NCBI GenBank assembly: GCA_041905795.1
Contig: JAYRKL010000019.1
Span: forward strand, 1 to 64,000
Direction: 5' to 3'
Length of the DNA stretch: 64,000 nucleotides
Source of the DNA: SHVO01 sp041905795
GTDB taxonomy: Bacteria; Pseudomonadota; Alphaproteobacteria; Rhodospirillales; Rhodospirillaceae
The notes under the pieces are model-generated. The model ran no database searches. It was not told where the DNA came from and worked only from the letters and a program-made list of their open reading frames with translations. Positions 24,668 to 33,202 of the stretch are shown here, piece by piece; positions within the stretch are counted from its first letter, which is position 1; the number at the start of each line of letters is the position of its first letter. The translations under genes were made by a program, and so were the position numbers.

Positions 24668-25197
24668 TGGGTCAGCTTCTGTCCTTCGTCGCGGTGCCGC
24701 GCGCGTGGATTTTTATGGTGCTGGCGCTGGTGGCGATTCAGCGTATCGCCGAGCTGTTCATCAGCCGCCGCCACGAACGCGCCTTGCGGGCGCGGGGCGC
24801 CGTTGAACACGGCGCGGCGCATTATCCCTTCATTGTCGCGGTCCATGCCGGCTGGCTCATGGCTTTGGCGCTGTGGGCCGCCTTCCGGTCCCCGGTCATG
24901 AACCCGGCCGGCATCGCGCTCTATCTCGCGCTGCAGCCGGTGCGGGCCTGGGTGATCGCGAGCCTGGGGCGGTATTGGACCACGCGCATCATCATCCTGC
25001 CCGACGCGCCGCTGGTGCGCGGCGGCCCTTACCGGTTCCTCAAACATCCCAACTATGCGGTCGTGGTCCTGGAGATCGCGCTTCTGCCGCTGGCGCTGGG
25101 CGCCTGGCCCATCGCCGCGGTGTTCTCGGTCCTGAATGCCCTGGTCCTGTGGGTGCGTATTTCCGCCGAGAACCGGGCACTTGCCGCGCGCGGCTAG
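24667..25197 (+). CDS. isoprenylcysteine carboxyl methyltransferase-like membrane protein
   Basis: A 176-residue membrane protein with about four helices and the C-terminal signature VRGGPYRFLKHPNYAVVVLEI, which binds S-adenosylmethionine in this family. Its ATG overlaps the synthase TGA (TGATG), so it probably methylates the hydroxyls of the polyketide product, as in other type III synthase operons. The product itself is unknown. It is convergent with recX and overlaps it by 4 nt. Confidence 0.87.
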   Translation: MGQLLSFVAVPRAWIFMVLALVAIQRIAELFISRRHERALRARGAVEHGAAHYPFIVAVHAGWLMALALWAAFRSPVMNPAGIALYLALQPVRAWVIASLGRYWTTRIIILPDAPLVRGGPYRFLKHPNYAVVVLEIALLPLALGAWPIAAVFSVLNALVLWVRISAENRALAARG

Positions 25198-25778
25198 TTT
25201 TCTTCGGCCAGAACCTTGCGCGCGACGTCCATGGCGAACCCCGCCCGCACCACCGCCGCCAAGTCCTTCTGGGCGAGCCGGCGTGCATCCAAGGGGCTGA
25301 GCTTGGTGCGTTCTTTGGGGCGGAAAGGTCCCAGCCGCCGCCGGCGGATATAGGCCAGCGCCCTGGCATAGGCGTCATCGGCATCACCGGGCCCCGCGGA
25401 CTCCCTGACGGCTTCGGCGGCGATGTCCCGCGGCACGCCTTTGGCCAACAGGGCGACCTGGATTCGCGCCGGCGCCCGGCCCTTGCGGCGCAAGGATGTG
25501 GCGAGGGTAAGAGCGAACCTGGCGTCGTCCAGCACGCCGGCCCGCTGCAAGGTTTGCACGGCCTCGTCTACCCATCCGATCATCTCGGCACGGTCACCGC
25601 CGTGGGCGCGCAGCGCCCGGTCGACGCGCCGGGTCAGAACAGACCGGAGGTGTCCGGCGCTGCAGGAAAAGCGCTCCATGTGGAAGCGGGCGATATTGGA
25701 CACCCGCGTCTTTGTCATTTTGCGGGGTGTGCCCCGCGCCTTACGCGCGGCCTTGGGTGAGGCCTCGTCCTTTTCCAT
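25194..25778 (-). CDS. recX: RecX-family regulatory protein
   Basis: A 194-residue all-helical, Arg-rich protein. It has RecX-type three-helix repeats: FSCSAGHLRSVLTRRVDRAL, VQTLQRAGVLDDARFALTLATSLRRKGRAPARIQVALLAKGV (split here across two repeats) and a C-terminal LAQKDLAAVVRAGFAMDVARKVL. RecX inhibits or tunes RecA filaments. recA is not nearby. The ATG at 25778 (MEKDEASPK) gives a normal length with a basic N-terminal tail. Confidence 0.85.
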   Translation of the reverse strand: MEKDEASPKAARKARGTPRKMTKTRVSNIARFHMERFSCSAGHLRSVLTRRVDRALRAHGGDRAEMIGWVDEAVQTLQRAGVLDDARFALTLATSLRRKGRAPARIQVALLAKGVPRDIAAEAVRESAGPGDADDAYARALAYIRRRRLGPFRPKERTKLSPLDARRLAQKDLAAVVRAGFAMDVARKVLAEEN

Positions 25779-25830
25779 GCGCTCTATATAGCCTAGATTG
25801 CCGGGACCATTGCCGAGAGAACCGGGACTC

Positions 25831-26640
25831 ATGAGCGAAAACGCCAATACCTTGCCGCTGCCGCGCACCATGGGCGCGGTCAACTGGCTCGGCATGCGCC
25901 AGCTCTACGTCAAGGAAGTGCGCCGCTTCTGGAAGGTGATCTTCCAGACCGTGCTGGCGCCGGTCATCACCACCCTGATGTTCCTGCTGGTGATGGTGTT
26001 CGCCTTCGGACGCGGCGGCACCGTCATCGCCGGGTACCCGTTCGAGGATTTCCTGGTTCCGGGCCTGGTGATCATGACCATGGTCCAGAACGCCTTCGCC
26101 AACACCTCGTCCTCGATCCTAGTGTCCAAGGTGCAGGGCAATATCGTCGACGTGCTGATGCCGCCCTTGAGCGCGCTGGAGCTGACCGTGGCCTGGACCC
26201 TGGGCGGCGTCACCCGCGGTGTGGTTGTGGGGATCGCCTGCGCCGCCAGCATGGCGTTCTTCGCCCACCTCCACCTGTATTCGCTGGGTTTCCTGGTGTT
26301 CCACGCCATCGCCGGGTGTTTGATGATGTCCTGGGCCGGCGTCCTGGCGGCGGTGTGGGCCGACAAATTCGATCACATGGCGGCGGTCACCAACTTCATC
26401 GTCACGCCCCTGACCTTTCTGTCGGGCACCTTCTACACCATCGACCGGTTGCCGCCCTGGGCCCAGGTCCTGGCCCACTACAATCCGTTCTTCTACAACA
26501 TCGACGGCTTCCGCTACGGCTTCCTGGGCCAGGACGCGACCCGGCCGCTGCTGGGGGTGCTGGTGATGGTGGGGGTCAACGCGGCGGGATTGACATGGAC
26601 CTATCTGGTCATCCGCAGCGGCTACAAACTCAAGTCATAG
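25831..26640 (+). CDS. ABC-2 type transporter permease
   Basis: A 269-residue permease with six helices, starting MSENANTLPLP. It contains the ABC-2 phrases VLAPVITTLMFLLVMVF, YPFEDFLVPGLVIMTMVQNAFANTSSS and LTFLSGTFYTIDRLPPWAQ, ending YLVIRSGYKLKS. This subgroup (YadH-like) exports lipids, polysaccharides or drugs. No ATPase gene is adjacent, so its partner must be encoded elsewhere. It diverges from recX with 52 bp between starts. Confidence 0.88.
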   Translation: MSENANTLPLPRTMGAVNWLGMRQLYVKEVRRFWKVIFQTVLAPVITTLMFLLVMVFAFGRGGTVIAGYPFEDFLVPGLVIMTMVQNAFANTSSSILVSKVQGNIVDVLMPPLSALELTVAWTLGGVTRGVVVGIACAASMAFFAHLHLYSLGFLVFHAIAGCLMMSWAGVLAAVWADKFDHMAAVTNFIVTPLTFLSGTFYTIDRLPPWAQVLAHYNPFFYNIDGFRYGFLGQDATRPLLGVLVMVGVNAAGLTWTYLVIRSGYKLKS

Positions 26641-26653
26641 CTGTTAAGATTTT

Positions 26654-26703
26654 TTGACGGCTTGCGTTGACAAAACCTATAAGCAGCGTATGAATCCGGT
26701 CTA
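26654..26703 (+). promoter_or_regulatory. putative argD promoter and 8-codon leader frame
   Basis: Two sigma-70-like options overlap. One is TTGACG (26654-26659) with TATAAG (26678-26683), an 18-bp spacer. The other is TTGACA (26667-26672) with TATGAA (26689-26694), a 16-bp spacer. If the first is used, the transcript carries a tiny frame, MNPVYRAA (26690-26716), that runs into the hairpin at 26704. The leader is speculative. Confidence 0.45.
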
Positions 26704-26733
26704 TCGGGCGGCGTAGAGCCGCCCGAACTTTTT
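26704..26733 (+). terminator. intrinsic terminator upstream of argD (possible attenuator)
   Basis: A perfect 9-bp stem TCGGGCGGC / GCCGCCCGA with a five-base loop (26704-26726) is followed by a five-base T-run (26729-26733). It lies after the ABC permease gene but also downstream of the likely argD promoter, so it could terminate the upstream unit, attenuate argD, or both. Confidence 0.75.
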
Positions 26734-26778
26734 CCGATACGATGGTTGGATGGTACGCCTTATGGAAAGGGCGAAGGG

Positions 26779-27960
26779 ATGAGCATTTCCGCAGTGATGC
26801 CGACCTATGCGCGCACCGACGTGATGTTCGATCGCGGCGAGGGCGCCTGGCTGTACACCGCCGACGGCCGCCGGTTCCTGGACTTCGGCGCCGGCGTGGC
26901 GGTGACGGCGCTGGGGCACGCGCATCCGCACCTGGTCGAGGTCCTGAAGACCCAGGCCGAGAAGCTGTGGCATTGCTCCAATCTCTACCGCGTGCCCGGC
27001 CAGGAAAAGCTGGCGGCGCGGCTGGTGGACAATTCCTTCGCCGACACCGTGTTCTTCTGCAACTCCGGCGCCGAAGCCATGGAGTGCGCGCTCAAGATCG
27101 CGCGGCGCTACCATCAGGCCCAAGGCCAAAAGGAGAAGTACCGCGTGCTCACCGCCCGCGGCGCCTTCCACGGCCGGACGCTGGCGACCATCGCCGCCGG
27201 CGGCCAAGCCAAGCATCTCGACGGTTTTGCGCCCGCGGTCGACGGTTTCGACCAGGTGGCGTTCGGCAATCTCAACGAAGCCCGCGCTGCCATCACCGCC
27301 CGGACCGCGGCGGTGGTGGTGGAGCCGGTGCAGGGCGAGGGCGGGATCGTCCCCGCCGATCCCGAATACCTGAGAGGCCTGCGCGCCATGGCCGACGAGT
27401 TCGGCCTGCTGTTGATTTTCGATGAGGTCCAGACCGGCATGGGCCGCACCGGCAAGCTGTTCGCGCATCAGTGGGCCGGCGTGACGCCCGATGTCATGGC
27501 GCTGGCCAAGGGCCTGGGCGGCGGTTTCCCCATCGGCGCCTGCCTCGCCACCGAGCGCGCCGGCAAATACATGACGCCCGGCAGCCACGGCTCCACCTTC
27601 GGCGGCAATCCCCTGGCGACCGCCGTGGCCAATGGCGTGTTGGACGTCATGCTGGAGCCCGGCTTCCTGGCGCATGTCAACGCCATGGCGGCGATGCTGC
27701 GCGCGCGGCTCGATGCGCTGGTTCGCAAACACGACCGGGTGTTCGAGCAGGCGCGCGGACAAGGCCTGATGCTGGGGCTCAAGTGCAAGGTCGCCAACGG
27801 CGAGGTGGTGGCCCGGCTGTTCGCCAACGGCCTTCTCGCCGTCGCCGCCGGCGACAATGTGGTGCGCCTGGTGCCGCCCCTGATCATCGGCGAAACCGAG
27901 GTTAGCGCCGCCGCCGCCATCATCGACCTCGCCGCCGGCCAGCTGGCCGCGGCCCAATAA
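26779..27960 (+). CDS. argD: acetylornithine aminotransferase
   Basis: PLP enzyme that makes N-acetylornithine in arginine synthesis and often also serves lysine synthesis. The 393-residue product has FLDFGAGVAVTALGHAHP, NSGAEAMECALKIAR, the FDEVQTGMGRTGKLFAHQ block and the PLP lysine in MALAKGLGGGFPIGA. The ATG at 26779 follows GAAGGG. argF follows 60 nt downstream. Confidence 0.96.
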   Translation: MSISAVMPTYARTDVMFDRGEGAWLYTADGRRFLDFGAGVAVTALGHAHPHLVEVLKTQAEKLWHCSNLYRVPGQEKLAARLVDNSFADTVFFCNSGAEAMECALKIARRYHQAQGQKEKYRVLTARGAFHGRTLATIAAGGQAKHLDGFAPAVDGFDQVAFGNLNEARAAITARTAAVVVEPVQGEGGIVPADPEYLRGLRAMADEFGLLLIFDEVQTGMGRTGKLFAHQWAGVTPDVMALAKGLGGGFPIGACLATERAGKYMTPGSHGSTFGGNPLATAVANGVLDVMLEPGFLAHVNAMAAMLRARLDALVRKHDRVFEQARGQGLMLGLKCKVANGEVVARLFANGLLAVAAGDNVVRLVPPLIIGETEVSAAAAIIDLAAGQLAAAQ

Positions 27961-28020
27961 TTCCACGTAACCCTGTCATTCCACGTATCATAGTCCTCCG
28001 TAACAAATTGGCCCGAAGCC

Positions 28021-28917
28021 ATGCCGCTGAAACATTTCCTCGATCTGGACGTCATGACCGCCGCGACCTTGCGCGATATCCTCGACGCATCGGTACGGCT
28101 CAAGAAGGACAGGCAGGGTGCCAAGCCCCTGGCCGGGCGGACCCTGGCGATGGTGTTCGAGAAGCCCTCGACGCGCACGCGGGTCTCGTTCCAGGTCGGC
28201 ATGCAGCAATTGGGCGGAAACGTCGTGACGTTGTCGCCGCAGGAAACCCAGATCGGCCGCGGCGAAAGCATCGCCGACACCGCGCGCGTTCTCTCGCGTT
28301 ATGTGGATGCGATCATGATGCGCACCTCGGCGCCGGCCAAGCTCGCCGAACTCGCGCGCCACGCCACGGTGCCGGTCATCAACGGCCTTACCGATGAATC
28401 CCATCCGTGCCAGATCATGGCCGACATCATGACCTACGAGGAGCGCAAGGGCGACATCGGCACGGCGGTGGTGACCTGGTCGGGCGACGGCAACAACGTC
28501 GCCACCAGCTGGATCCACGCCGCTGCGCATTTCGGCTTCGAATTGCGCCTGGCCTGTCCGGCCGGCCTGCCGCCGTCCGAAAAAGCCCTGGCGTGGGCCA
28601 AGGCCAGGGGCGCCAGGGTGTCCGTGACCGCAGATCCGCTGGCCGCGGTGAAGGGCGCCGATTGCGTGGTGACCGACACCTGGGTCTCCATGGGCGACGA
28701 TGCCGGCAACCGCCACAACATGCTGACGCCGTTCCAGGTCAACGAGCGCCTGATGGCGGCGGCGAAGCCGGATGCGATTTTCATGCACTGCCTGCCGGCC
28801 CATCGCGGCGAGGAAGTCACCGCCGGGATCATGGACGGCCCGCAGTCCGCGGTCTGGGACGAAGCGGAGAATCGCCTGCATGCCCAAAAAGGCGTGCTGC
28901 TGTGGTGTCTCACCTGA
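28021..28917 (+). CDS. argF: ornithine carbamoyltransferase
   Basis: Makes citrulline from ornithine and carbamoyl phosphate. The 298-residue product has the carbamoyl-phosphate motif EKPSTRTRVSFQ, the HPCQ motif (DESHPCQIMAD), the ornithine loop TWVSMGDD and the catalytic HCLPAHRGEEV. It lies between argD and hslO and shares one base with the hslO start (TGATG), so the three genes form one operon. Confidence 0.97.
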   Translation: MPLKHFLDLDVMTAATLRDILDASVRLKKDRQGAKPLAGRTLAMVFEKPSTRTRVSFQVGMQQLGGNVVTLSPQETQIGRGESIADTARVLSRYVDAIMMRTSAPAKLAELARHATVPVINGLTDESHPCQIMADIMTYEERKGDIGTAVVTWSGDGNNVATSWIHAAAHFGFELRLACPAGLPPSEKALAWAKARGARVSVTADPLAAVKGADCVVTDTWVSMGDDAGNRHNMLTPFQVNERLMAAAKPDAIFMHCLPAHRGEEVTAGIMDGPQSAVWDEAENRLHAQKGVLLWCLT

Positions 28918-29864
28918 TGACGTCGGCCGATGTTTGCCTGCCGTTCATCCTGTCGGGGGGCGCGTTCCGCGGTAGGCTGGTGCGCCTGACGGCAGCGGCC
29001 ACGGACATCCTTAACGCGCACCGGGATCCCGCGCCGGTCTCGCTGTTGCTGGCGGAAGCCATGGCGGCCGCGGTCGCCCTGGCCAGCGGCCTCAAATACA
29101 AAGGCGTATTCACGCTGCAGGTGCAGGGCAAGGGACCGGTCCACACCCTGGTGACCGATGTCACCAGCGACGGCGCGCTGCGCGGCTGCACCAAGTTCGA
29201 TCCCGGGGAAGTGGCCGCGGAAACGGCGCGGGCGCGCGTCGGCGCGTCGCTGCCCCATCTCCTGGGGCCGGGCGCGCACCTGTCGTTCACCGTTGATCAA
29301 GGCCCGGACACCGAGCGTTATCAGGGCATCGTCGAACTGTCGGGGGAAACCCTGGCGGACGCCATTCACCACTACTTCCGGCAATCGGAACAGCTTGAAT
29401 CGGCTTTGAAAATCGTCGCCGCGGCGCCGGCGGAGGGCAACGGGTCCTGGACCGCCTCGGCGTTGCTGCTGCAGCGCATGCCCGAGGCCGGCGGGGTGCC
29501 GATCGCCAACAAAGAGGACGCGGATGACGCCTGGCGCACGGCGGTTATCCTGATGAGCAGCGTGACAGACACCGAGCTGCTGGACGTTACATTGGCTCCG
29601 GAACGGCTTCTGCACCGCCTATTCGCCACCCTAGACGTGCGGGCGGCCAAGGCCCGGCCGGTGGCCGCCAAATGCCGCTGCTCCCGCGCGCGCAGCGAAC
29701 GCATTCTCGCCTCATTTCCGGTGGAAGAAGTGAAATCCTACGCCGAAAACGGTAGAATCCACATGACGTGCGAATTCTGCCGCGCCGACCATGTGTTTAC
29801 GGACTCCGAGATCGAAGCCATCGCGGAAAAGCACCGCGGCTCCAATCCGGGCTCTCACGAATAA
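28917..29864 (+). CDS. hslO: redox-regulated chaperone Hsp33
   Basis: Holdase activated by oxidative unfolding. The 315-residue protein has the Hsp33 core (LLAEAMAAAVALASGLKYKG, VTDVTSDGALRGCTKF) and the C-terminal zinc switch CRC ... CEFC, which releases zinc when oxidised. The argF-hslO linkage is common in alphaproteobacteria. The start overlaps the argF stop. Confidence 0.95.
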   Translation: MTSADVCLPFILSGGAFRGRLVRLTAAATDILNAHRDPAPVSLLLAEAMAAAVALASGLKYKGVFTLQVQGKGPVHTLVTDVTSDGALRGCTKFDPGEVAAETARARVGASLPHLLGPGAHLSFTVDQGPDTERYQGIVELSGETLADAIHHYFRQSEQLESALKIVAAAPAEGNGSWTASALLLQRMPEAGGVPIANKEDADDAWRTAVILMSSVTDTELLDVTLAPERLLHRLFATLDVRAAKARPVAAKCRCSRARSERILASFPVEEVKSYAENGRIHMTCEFCRADHVFTDSEIEAIAEKHRGSNPGSHE

Positions 29865-29874
29865 GGACACCCTC

Positions 29875-30459
29875 ATGGGCAAATCCCTCCCCACGCTCGT
29901 TGCGGCCGTGCTGCTGGCCGGCGGCCTGATGGCAGTCTCCGCCGCGGCCGCAGACCCCGCGATCCGCTTCGCCGACGCCACTACCTTCGCCACCGACGCG
30001 ACCTCGCTGTCGATCAATGTCGAGGCCCGGCCGCCGAAGGAATATCCGCATGTGATGTACCGCGCGCCCTTCACCTTCGAGCAGGCGGCCAAAGTCTGGG
30101 CGGCGGCTCACTTCAGCCTCAGCGGCAACAGCGTCAACGCGTTGCGCATCACCGTGACGGAAGGGGACATCACCGAAAAGCTGCTGCCCAAGACCGGCGG
30201 TATCAAGGGCTGGTTCACCAAGGATCAAGCCGCGGAGTACGAAGCGCGTCTCGCGGTGGAAGTGGCTGTGGTCGATCCCAACGGCAAGGTTGTCGCCGCG
30301 GCGGACGGCAAGGCCTGGCAAAAGCGCACCGTGACCGAAGGCGCCACCGAGGAAGACAAGCGCGGTGTCTGGGCCGATATGATCAAGTCGACCTTCGACA
30401 ACATGGATGCGGAGCTGCAGCCCCGCATCCGCGCTACTATGGCGTCATACATGCACTAA
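29875..30459 (+). CDS. exported protein of unknown function
   Basis: A 194-residue protein with a clear Sec signal peptide (KSLPTLVAAVLLAGGLMAVSAAAA, cleaved near residue 26). The mature part begins DPAIRFADATTF, carries YPHVMYRAPFTFEQAAKVWAA, and has a VEVAVVDPNGKVVAAADGKA strand pair. I cannot name a family. The ATG has an AAGGA site overlapping the hslO stop, so it belongs to the argD-argF-hslO unit and may be a periplasmic lipid- or envelope-associated protein. Confidence 0.75.
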   Translation: MGKSLPTLVAAVLLAGGLMAVSAAAADPAIRFADATTFATDATSLSINVEARPPKEYPHVMYRAPFTFEQAAKVWAAAHFSLSGNSVNALRITVTEGDITEKLLPKTGGIKGWFTKDQAAEYEARLAVEVAVVDPNGKVVAAADGKAWQKRTVTEGATEEDKRGVWADMIKSTFDNMDAELQPRIRATMASYMH

Positions 30460-30564
30460 ACTCTCCGCGACGTATGGTGCAGTTTTTCGTGCGCCTCGCG
30501 GCGCGCACGCCTTCGGCATGACGGCGTCGCGGCGGCGCCCAAAATTGCTGCTTGAGCCGCCTGC

Positions 30565-30669
30565 CTAGACCCTGTTTCCGCTTCGTTGAATTGGAAACAG
30601 AGTCTAGGTCTTTGTTTGGTCGCATGTTAAGCGGCCGAACCGGTTTCCACTTCGGCCTAACATGCTCTA
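30565..30669. repeat. bipartite palindromic interspersed repeat, copy 2
   Basis: The first palindrome pairs 30565-30579 with 30593-30608 with one mismatch. The second has arms GCATGTTA (30622-30629) and TAACATGC (30658-30665) plus inner arms GGCCGAA / TTCGGCC around a core that reads AAGTGGAAACCGGTT on the minus strand (30638-30652). The core matches copy 1 (13266-13280) at 13 of 15 bases while the arms differ. It ends at the folE stop and fills the 207-bp gap 30460-30666, where no gene is seen. Confidence 0.82.
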
Positions 30670-31260
30670 GGCGCGGCCGATAAAGGCCAGGAATTCCTTG
30701 CGCGTCGAGGGATCGTCGCGGAAGGCGCCCAACATCGTGCTGGTGACCATGGACACGCCGGGCTTCTCGACGCCGCGGGTGGTCATGCACTGGTGTTCGG
30801 CTTCCACCACCACCGCCACGCCTTTCGGCTTCAGGACGTCGTTGATGGCGTTGGCGATCTGCGCGGTCATCTTTTCCTGGATCTGCAGCCGCTTCGCATA
30901 AGCCTCCACGACCCGCGCGAGTTTCGAGATGCCGACAACGCGCCTGTCGGGCAGATAAGCCACATAGGCCTTGCCGATGATCGGCACCATATGGTGTTCG
31001 CAATGACTTTCGAAGGTGATGTCCTTGAGGACCACCATCTCGTCGTAGCCGTCGGTTTCCTCGAAGGTGGTGCGCAGGATCTCTTCCGGATCCTTGTGGT
31101 AGCCGGCGAAGAATTCTTCATAGGAGCGCACCACGCGCGCCGGTGTGTCGCCCAGGCCTTCGCGCGCGGGGTCGTCGCCGGCCCAGCGGATCAAGGTGGC
31201 GACGGCGGCTTCCGCTTCTTCGCGGGTCGGGCGCGGGAGGGTCTTGCGGGATGAGGTCAT
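30667..31260 (-). CDS. folE: GTP cyclohydrolase I
   Basis: First step of folate/pterin synthesis: GTP to dihydroneopterin triphosphate. The 197-residue protein carries the zinc and substrate residues in FESHCEHHMVPIIGKAYVAY (split at the 20-residue limit) and DRRVVGISKLARVVEAYAKR, then AEHQCMTTRGV. It follows apaG by 21 nt on the same strand. Confidence 0.97.
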   Translation of the reverse strand: MTSSRKTLPRPTREEAEAAVATLIRWAGDDPAREGLGDTPARVVRSYEEFFAGYHKDPEEILRTTFEETDGYDEMVVLKDITFESHCEHHMVPIIGKAYVAYLPDRRVVGISKLARVVEAYAKRLQIQEKMTAQIANAINDVLKPKGVAVVVEAEHQCMTTRGVEKPGVSMVTSTMLGAFRDDPSTRKEFLAFIGRA

Positions 31261-31281
31261 GGGGCGGCGAAGGTTGGGGGG

Positions 31282-31698
31282 CTAGTTTATGGCGGCGGTG
31301 TCGTACGGACTATCGAGAGAAAAGGCGGGGATTTCAATGTCGAAACGCTCGCCCGCCGGCGTGGTCATTTCATAACTGCCGACCATGATGCCGGACGGCG
31401 TCGGCAGCGGGCAACCGCTGGTGTATTCGAAAGTGTCGCCCGGCTTGAGAACCGGCTGTTCGCCCACCACGCCCGGCCCTTTGACTTCCTGCAGCCGGCC
31501 GAGCTTGTCGGTGATGCGCCAATGCCGGTTCAGGAGCTGCACCGTCTCCGGCCCGCGGTTCTCGATGTTGACGCGATAGGCCCAGACGAAATGATCGCGG
31601 TCCGGCGCGGACTGCTCCTCGAGGTAAAACGTGCGCACGGACACGCAGATATTCCGCGTCACCTTCTCGTACAACGCAGTCGGCGGCTTGCTGCTCAA
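31282..31698 (-). CDS. apaG: ApaG domain protein
   Basis: A 138-residue Ig-like protein of the ApaG family (linked to Co/Mg homeostasis and diadenosine-polyphosphate phenotypes). It has YRVNIENRGPETVQLLNRHW, GPGVVGEQPVLKPGDTFEYTSG and PSGIMVGSYEM. The only plausible start is TTG at 31698, with GAGGG just upstream. It sits between metZ and folE on the same strand, as in many alphaproteobacteria. Confidence 0.93.
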   Translation of the reverse strand: MSSKPPTALYEKVTRNICVSVRTFYLEEQSAPDRDHFVWAYRVNIENRGPETVQLLNRHWRITDKLGRLQEVKGPGVVGEQPVLKPGDTFEYTSGCPLPTPSGIMVGSYEMTTPAGERFDIEIPAFSLDSPYDTAAIN

Positions 31699-31760
31699 GG
31701 GACCCTCGCTTCAGACAGGCTTATATTGAACGCCGAGGGCCTGGACGCAAGGGCTTACGG

Positions 31761-32951
31761 TCAGCTCAAAGCCTGGGTCAGGTCCGCCAGCAGATCGTTT
31801 GGGTCCTCGAGTCCCACCGACAGGCGAATGAACCCGTCGGTGATTCCGACCTCCGCGCGCTGCTCCGGCGTAAGGCGCTGATGCGTCGTGGTGGCGGAAT
31901 GGCAGATCAGGCTCTTCGCATCGCCGAGGTTGTTGGAGATGTCGATGAGTTTGAGCTTGTTCAGGAAGCGGAATGCCGCCGGTTTTCCACCCGCGACCTC
32001 GAGCGCGATGATCGAGCCGCCGCCGGTCATCTGTCTGGCGGCGAGCTGGTATTGCGGGTGACTCTCCAGCAGGGGATAGGCCACGCGCAAAAGGGACTTG
32101 TTTTGCGAGAGAGCGCGCGCGATCGCAAGCGCGCTCTCGCAGTGCCGGCGTACGCGCAGATCGAGGGTCTCAAGGCCCTTGAGCAGCACCCAGGCGTTGA
32201 AAGGCGACAGGCTCGGGCCGGTGTGGCGGAAAAACGGGGTGAGTTTGTCGGTGATGAATTGCCTGGTTCCGAGTACGGCTCCGCCGAGGCAGCGTCCCTG
32301 GCCGTCGATATGTTTGGTCGCCGAGTAGACCACCACGTCGGCGCCGAGGGTCAAAGGCTTCTGCAGGATCGGGGTCGCGAAGACGTTGTCGACCACCACC
32401 GTGGCGCCGGCGGCGTGGGCCAGCGCGCAGACGGCGGGCAGGTCGATCATCTCCAGGCTCGGGTTCGACGGCGTTTCCAGGAACACCGCCTTGGCCGGCT
32501 TGGCGAACGCCGCCTTCCATTGCGCGAGGTCGGCGCCGTCGACGAATTCGGTGACGATGCCGAAGCGGGGCAGCAGTTCACCGCAAATATACTGGCATGA
32601 TCCGAACAGCGCCCGCGACGCTACCAATCTGTCGCCGGCGCTGAGCTGGCAGGCGAGGGCCGCGAACACCGCGGCCATGCCGCTGGCCATGGCGCGGCAC
32701 TCCTCGGCGCCCTCGATCAGCGCCAGGCGGCGTTCAAACATCGCCACGGTCGGATTGCGGAAGCGCGAATAGACGAAGCGCTCGAGCCCGCCGTTGAAGG
32801 ACTGCTCGGCTTCCTCGGCGGTGCTGTAGACATACCCCGAGGTCAAATAGATGGCTTCGCTGGTCTCCATGAACTGGCTGCGTTCGGTGGCGCCGCGCAC
32901 AAGTTGTGTCTGGAAGGCCCAGTCCCGTTGGGAGTCGTAGTCGGTGGTCAT
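31761..32951 (-). CDS. metZ: O-succinylhomoserine sulfhydrylase
   Basis: PLP enzyme that makes homocysteine directly from O-succinylhomoserine and sulfide. The 396-residue protein shows YSRFRNPTVAMFERRLALIEG, VFLETPSNPSLEMIDL, the PLP lysine in VVYSATKHIDGQGR and the C-terminal FIRLSVGLEDPNDLLADL. A SAM-II riboswitch and intrinsic terminator precede it, so it should be switched off when S-adenosylmethionine is plentiful. The start ATG has AAGGA at 8 nt. Confidence 0.94.
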   Translation of the reverse strand: MTTDYDSQRDWAFQTQLVRGATERSQFMETSEAIYLTSGYVYSTAEEAEQSFNGGLERFVYSRFRNPTVAMFERRLALIEGAEECRAMASGMAAVFAALACQLSAGDRLVASRALFGSCQYICGELLPRFGIVTEFVDGADLAQWKAAFAKPAKAVFLETPSNPSLEMIDLPAVCALAHAAGATVVVDNVFATPILQKPLTLGADVVVYSATKHIDGQGRCLGGAVLGTRQFITDKLTPFFRHTGPSLSPFNAWVLLKGLETLDLRVRRHCESALAIARALSQNKSLLRVAYPLLESHPQYQLAARQMTGGGSIIALEVAGGKPAAFRFLNKLKLIDISNNLGDAKSLICHSATTTHQRLTPEQRAEVGITDGFIRLSVGLEDPNDLLADLTQALS

Positions 32952-32975
32952 GGTCAGTCCTTCAGTTCGGGCAAT

Positions 32976-33006
32976 AAAAAAGCCCCCGACCGGAAACGGC
33001 GGGGGC
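32976..33006 (-). terminator. intrinsic terminator in the metZ leader
   Basis: On the minus strand a 7-bp stem GCCCCCG / CGGGGGC (33000-33006 with 32982-32988) is followed by TTTTTT (32981-32976). It lies between the SAM-II aptamer and metZ, giving a transcription-termination output for the switch. Confidence 0.9.
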
Positions 33007-33018
33007 GCAGGCCCTCGA

Positions 33019-33069
33019 CCTTTTAGCGGTTTTTAACGTGGCCGCAATCCGGTCTCAAATCACCACGAA
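33019..33069 (-). ncRNA. SAM-II riboswitch aptamer upstream of metZ
   Basis: The minus strand reads CGTGGTGATTTGAG, then CCGGATTGCGGCCACG, then TTAAAAACCGCTAAAAGG. This is the SAM-II H-type pseudoknot pattern: arms CGTGG / CCACG, the conserved GATTTG and the 3' CGCTAAA segment. SAM-II is known from alphaproteobacterial methionine genes. Binding of S-adenosylmethionine would reduce metZ expression through the terminator that follows. Confidence 0.92.
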
Positions 33070-33202
33070 GGACTAGGTACTCCGTGCCCCGCGCCGGGTC
33101 AAGGTTCGCGCCCGGCGCAGGGCCGCCCGGCGCGGCGGGAACCTTTCTAATCTATTGAAACACCGCTATAACTCACCGACAACAGTCAAGGATGGAATCT
33201 TC

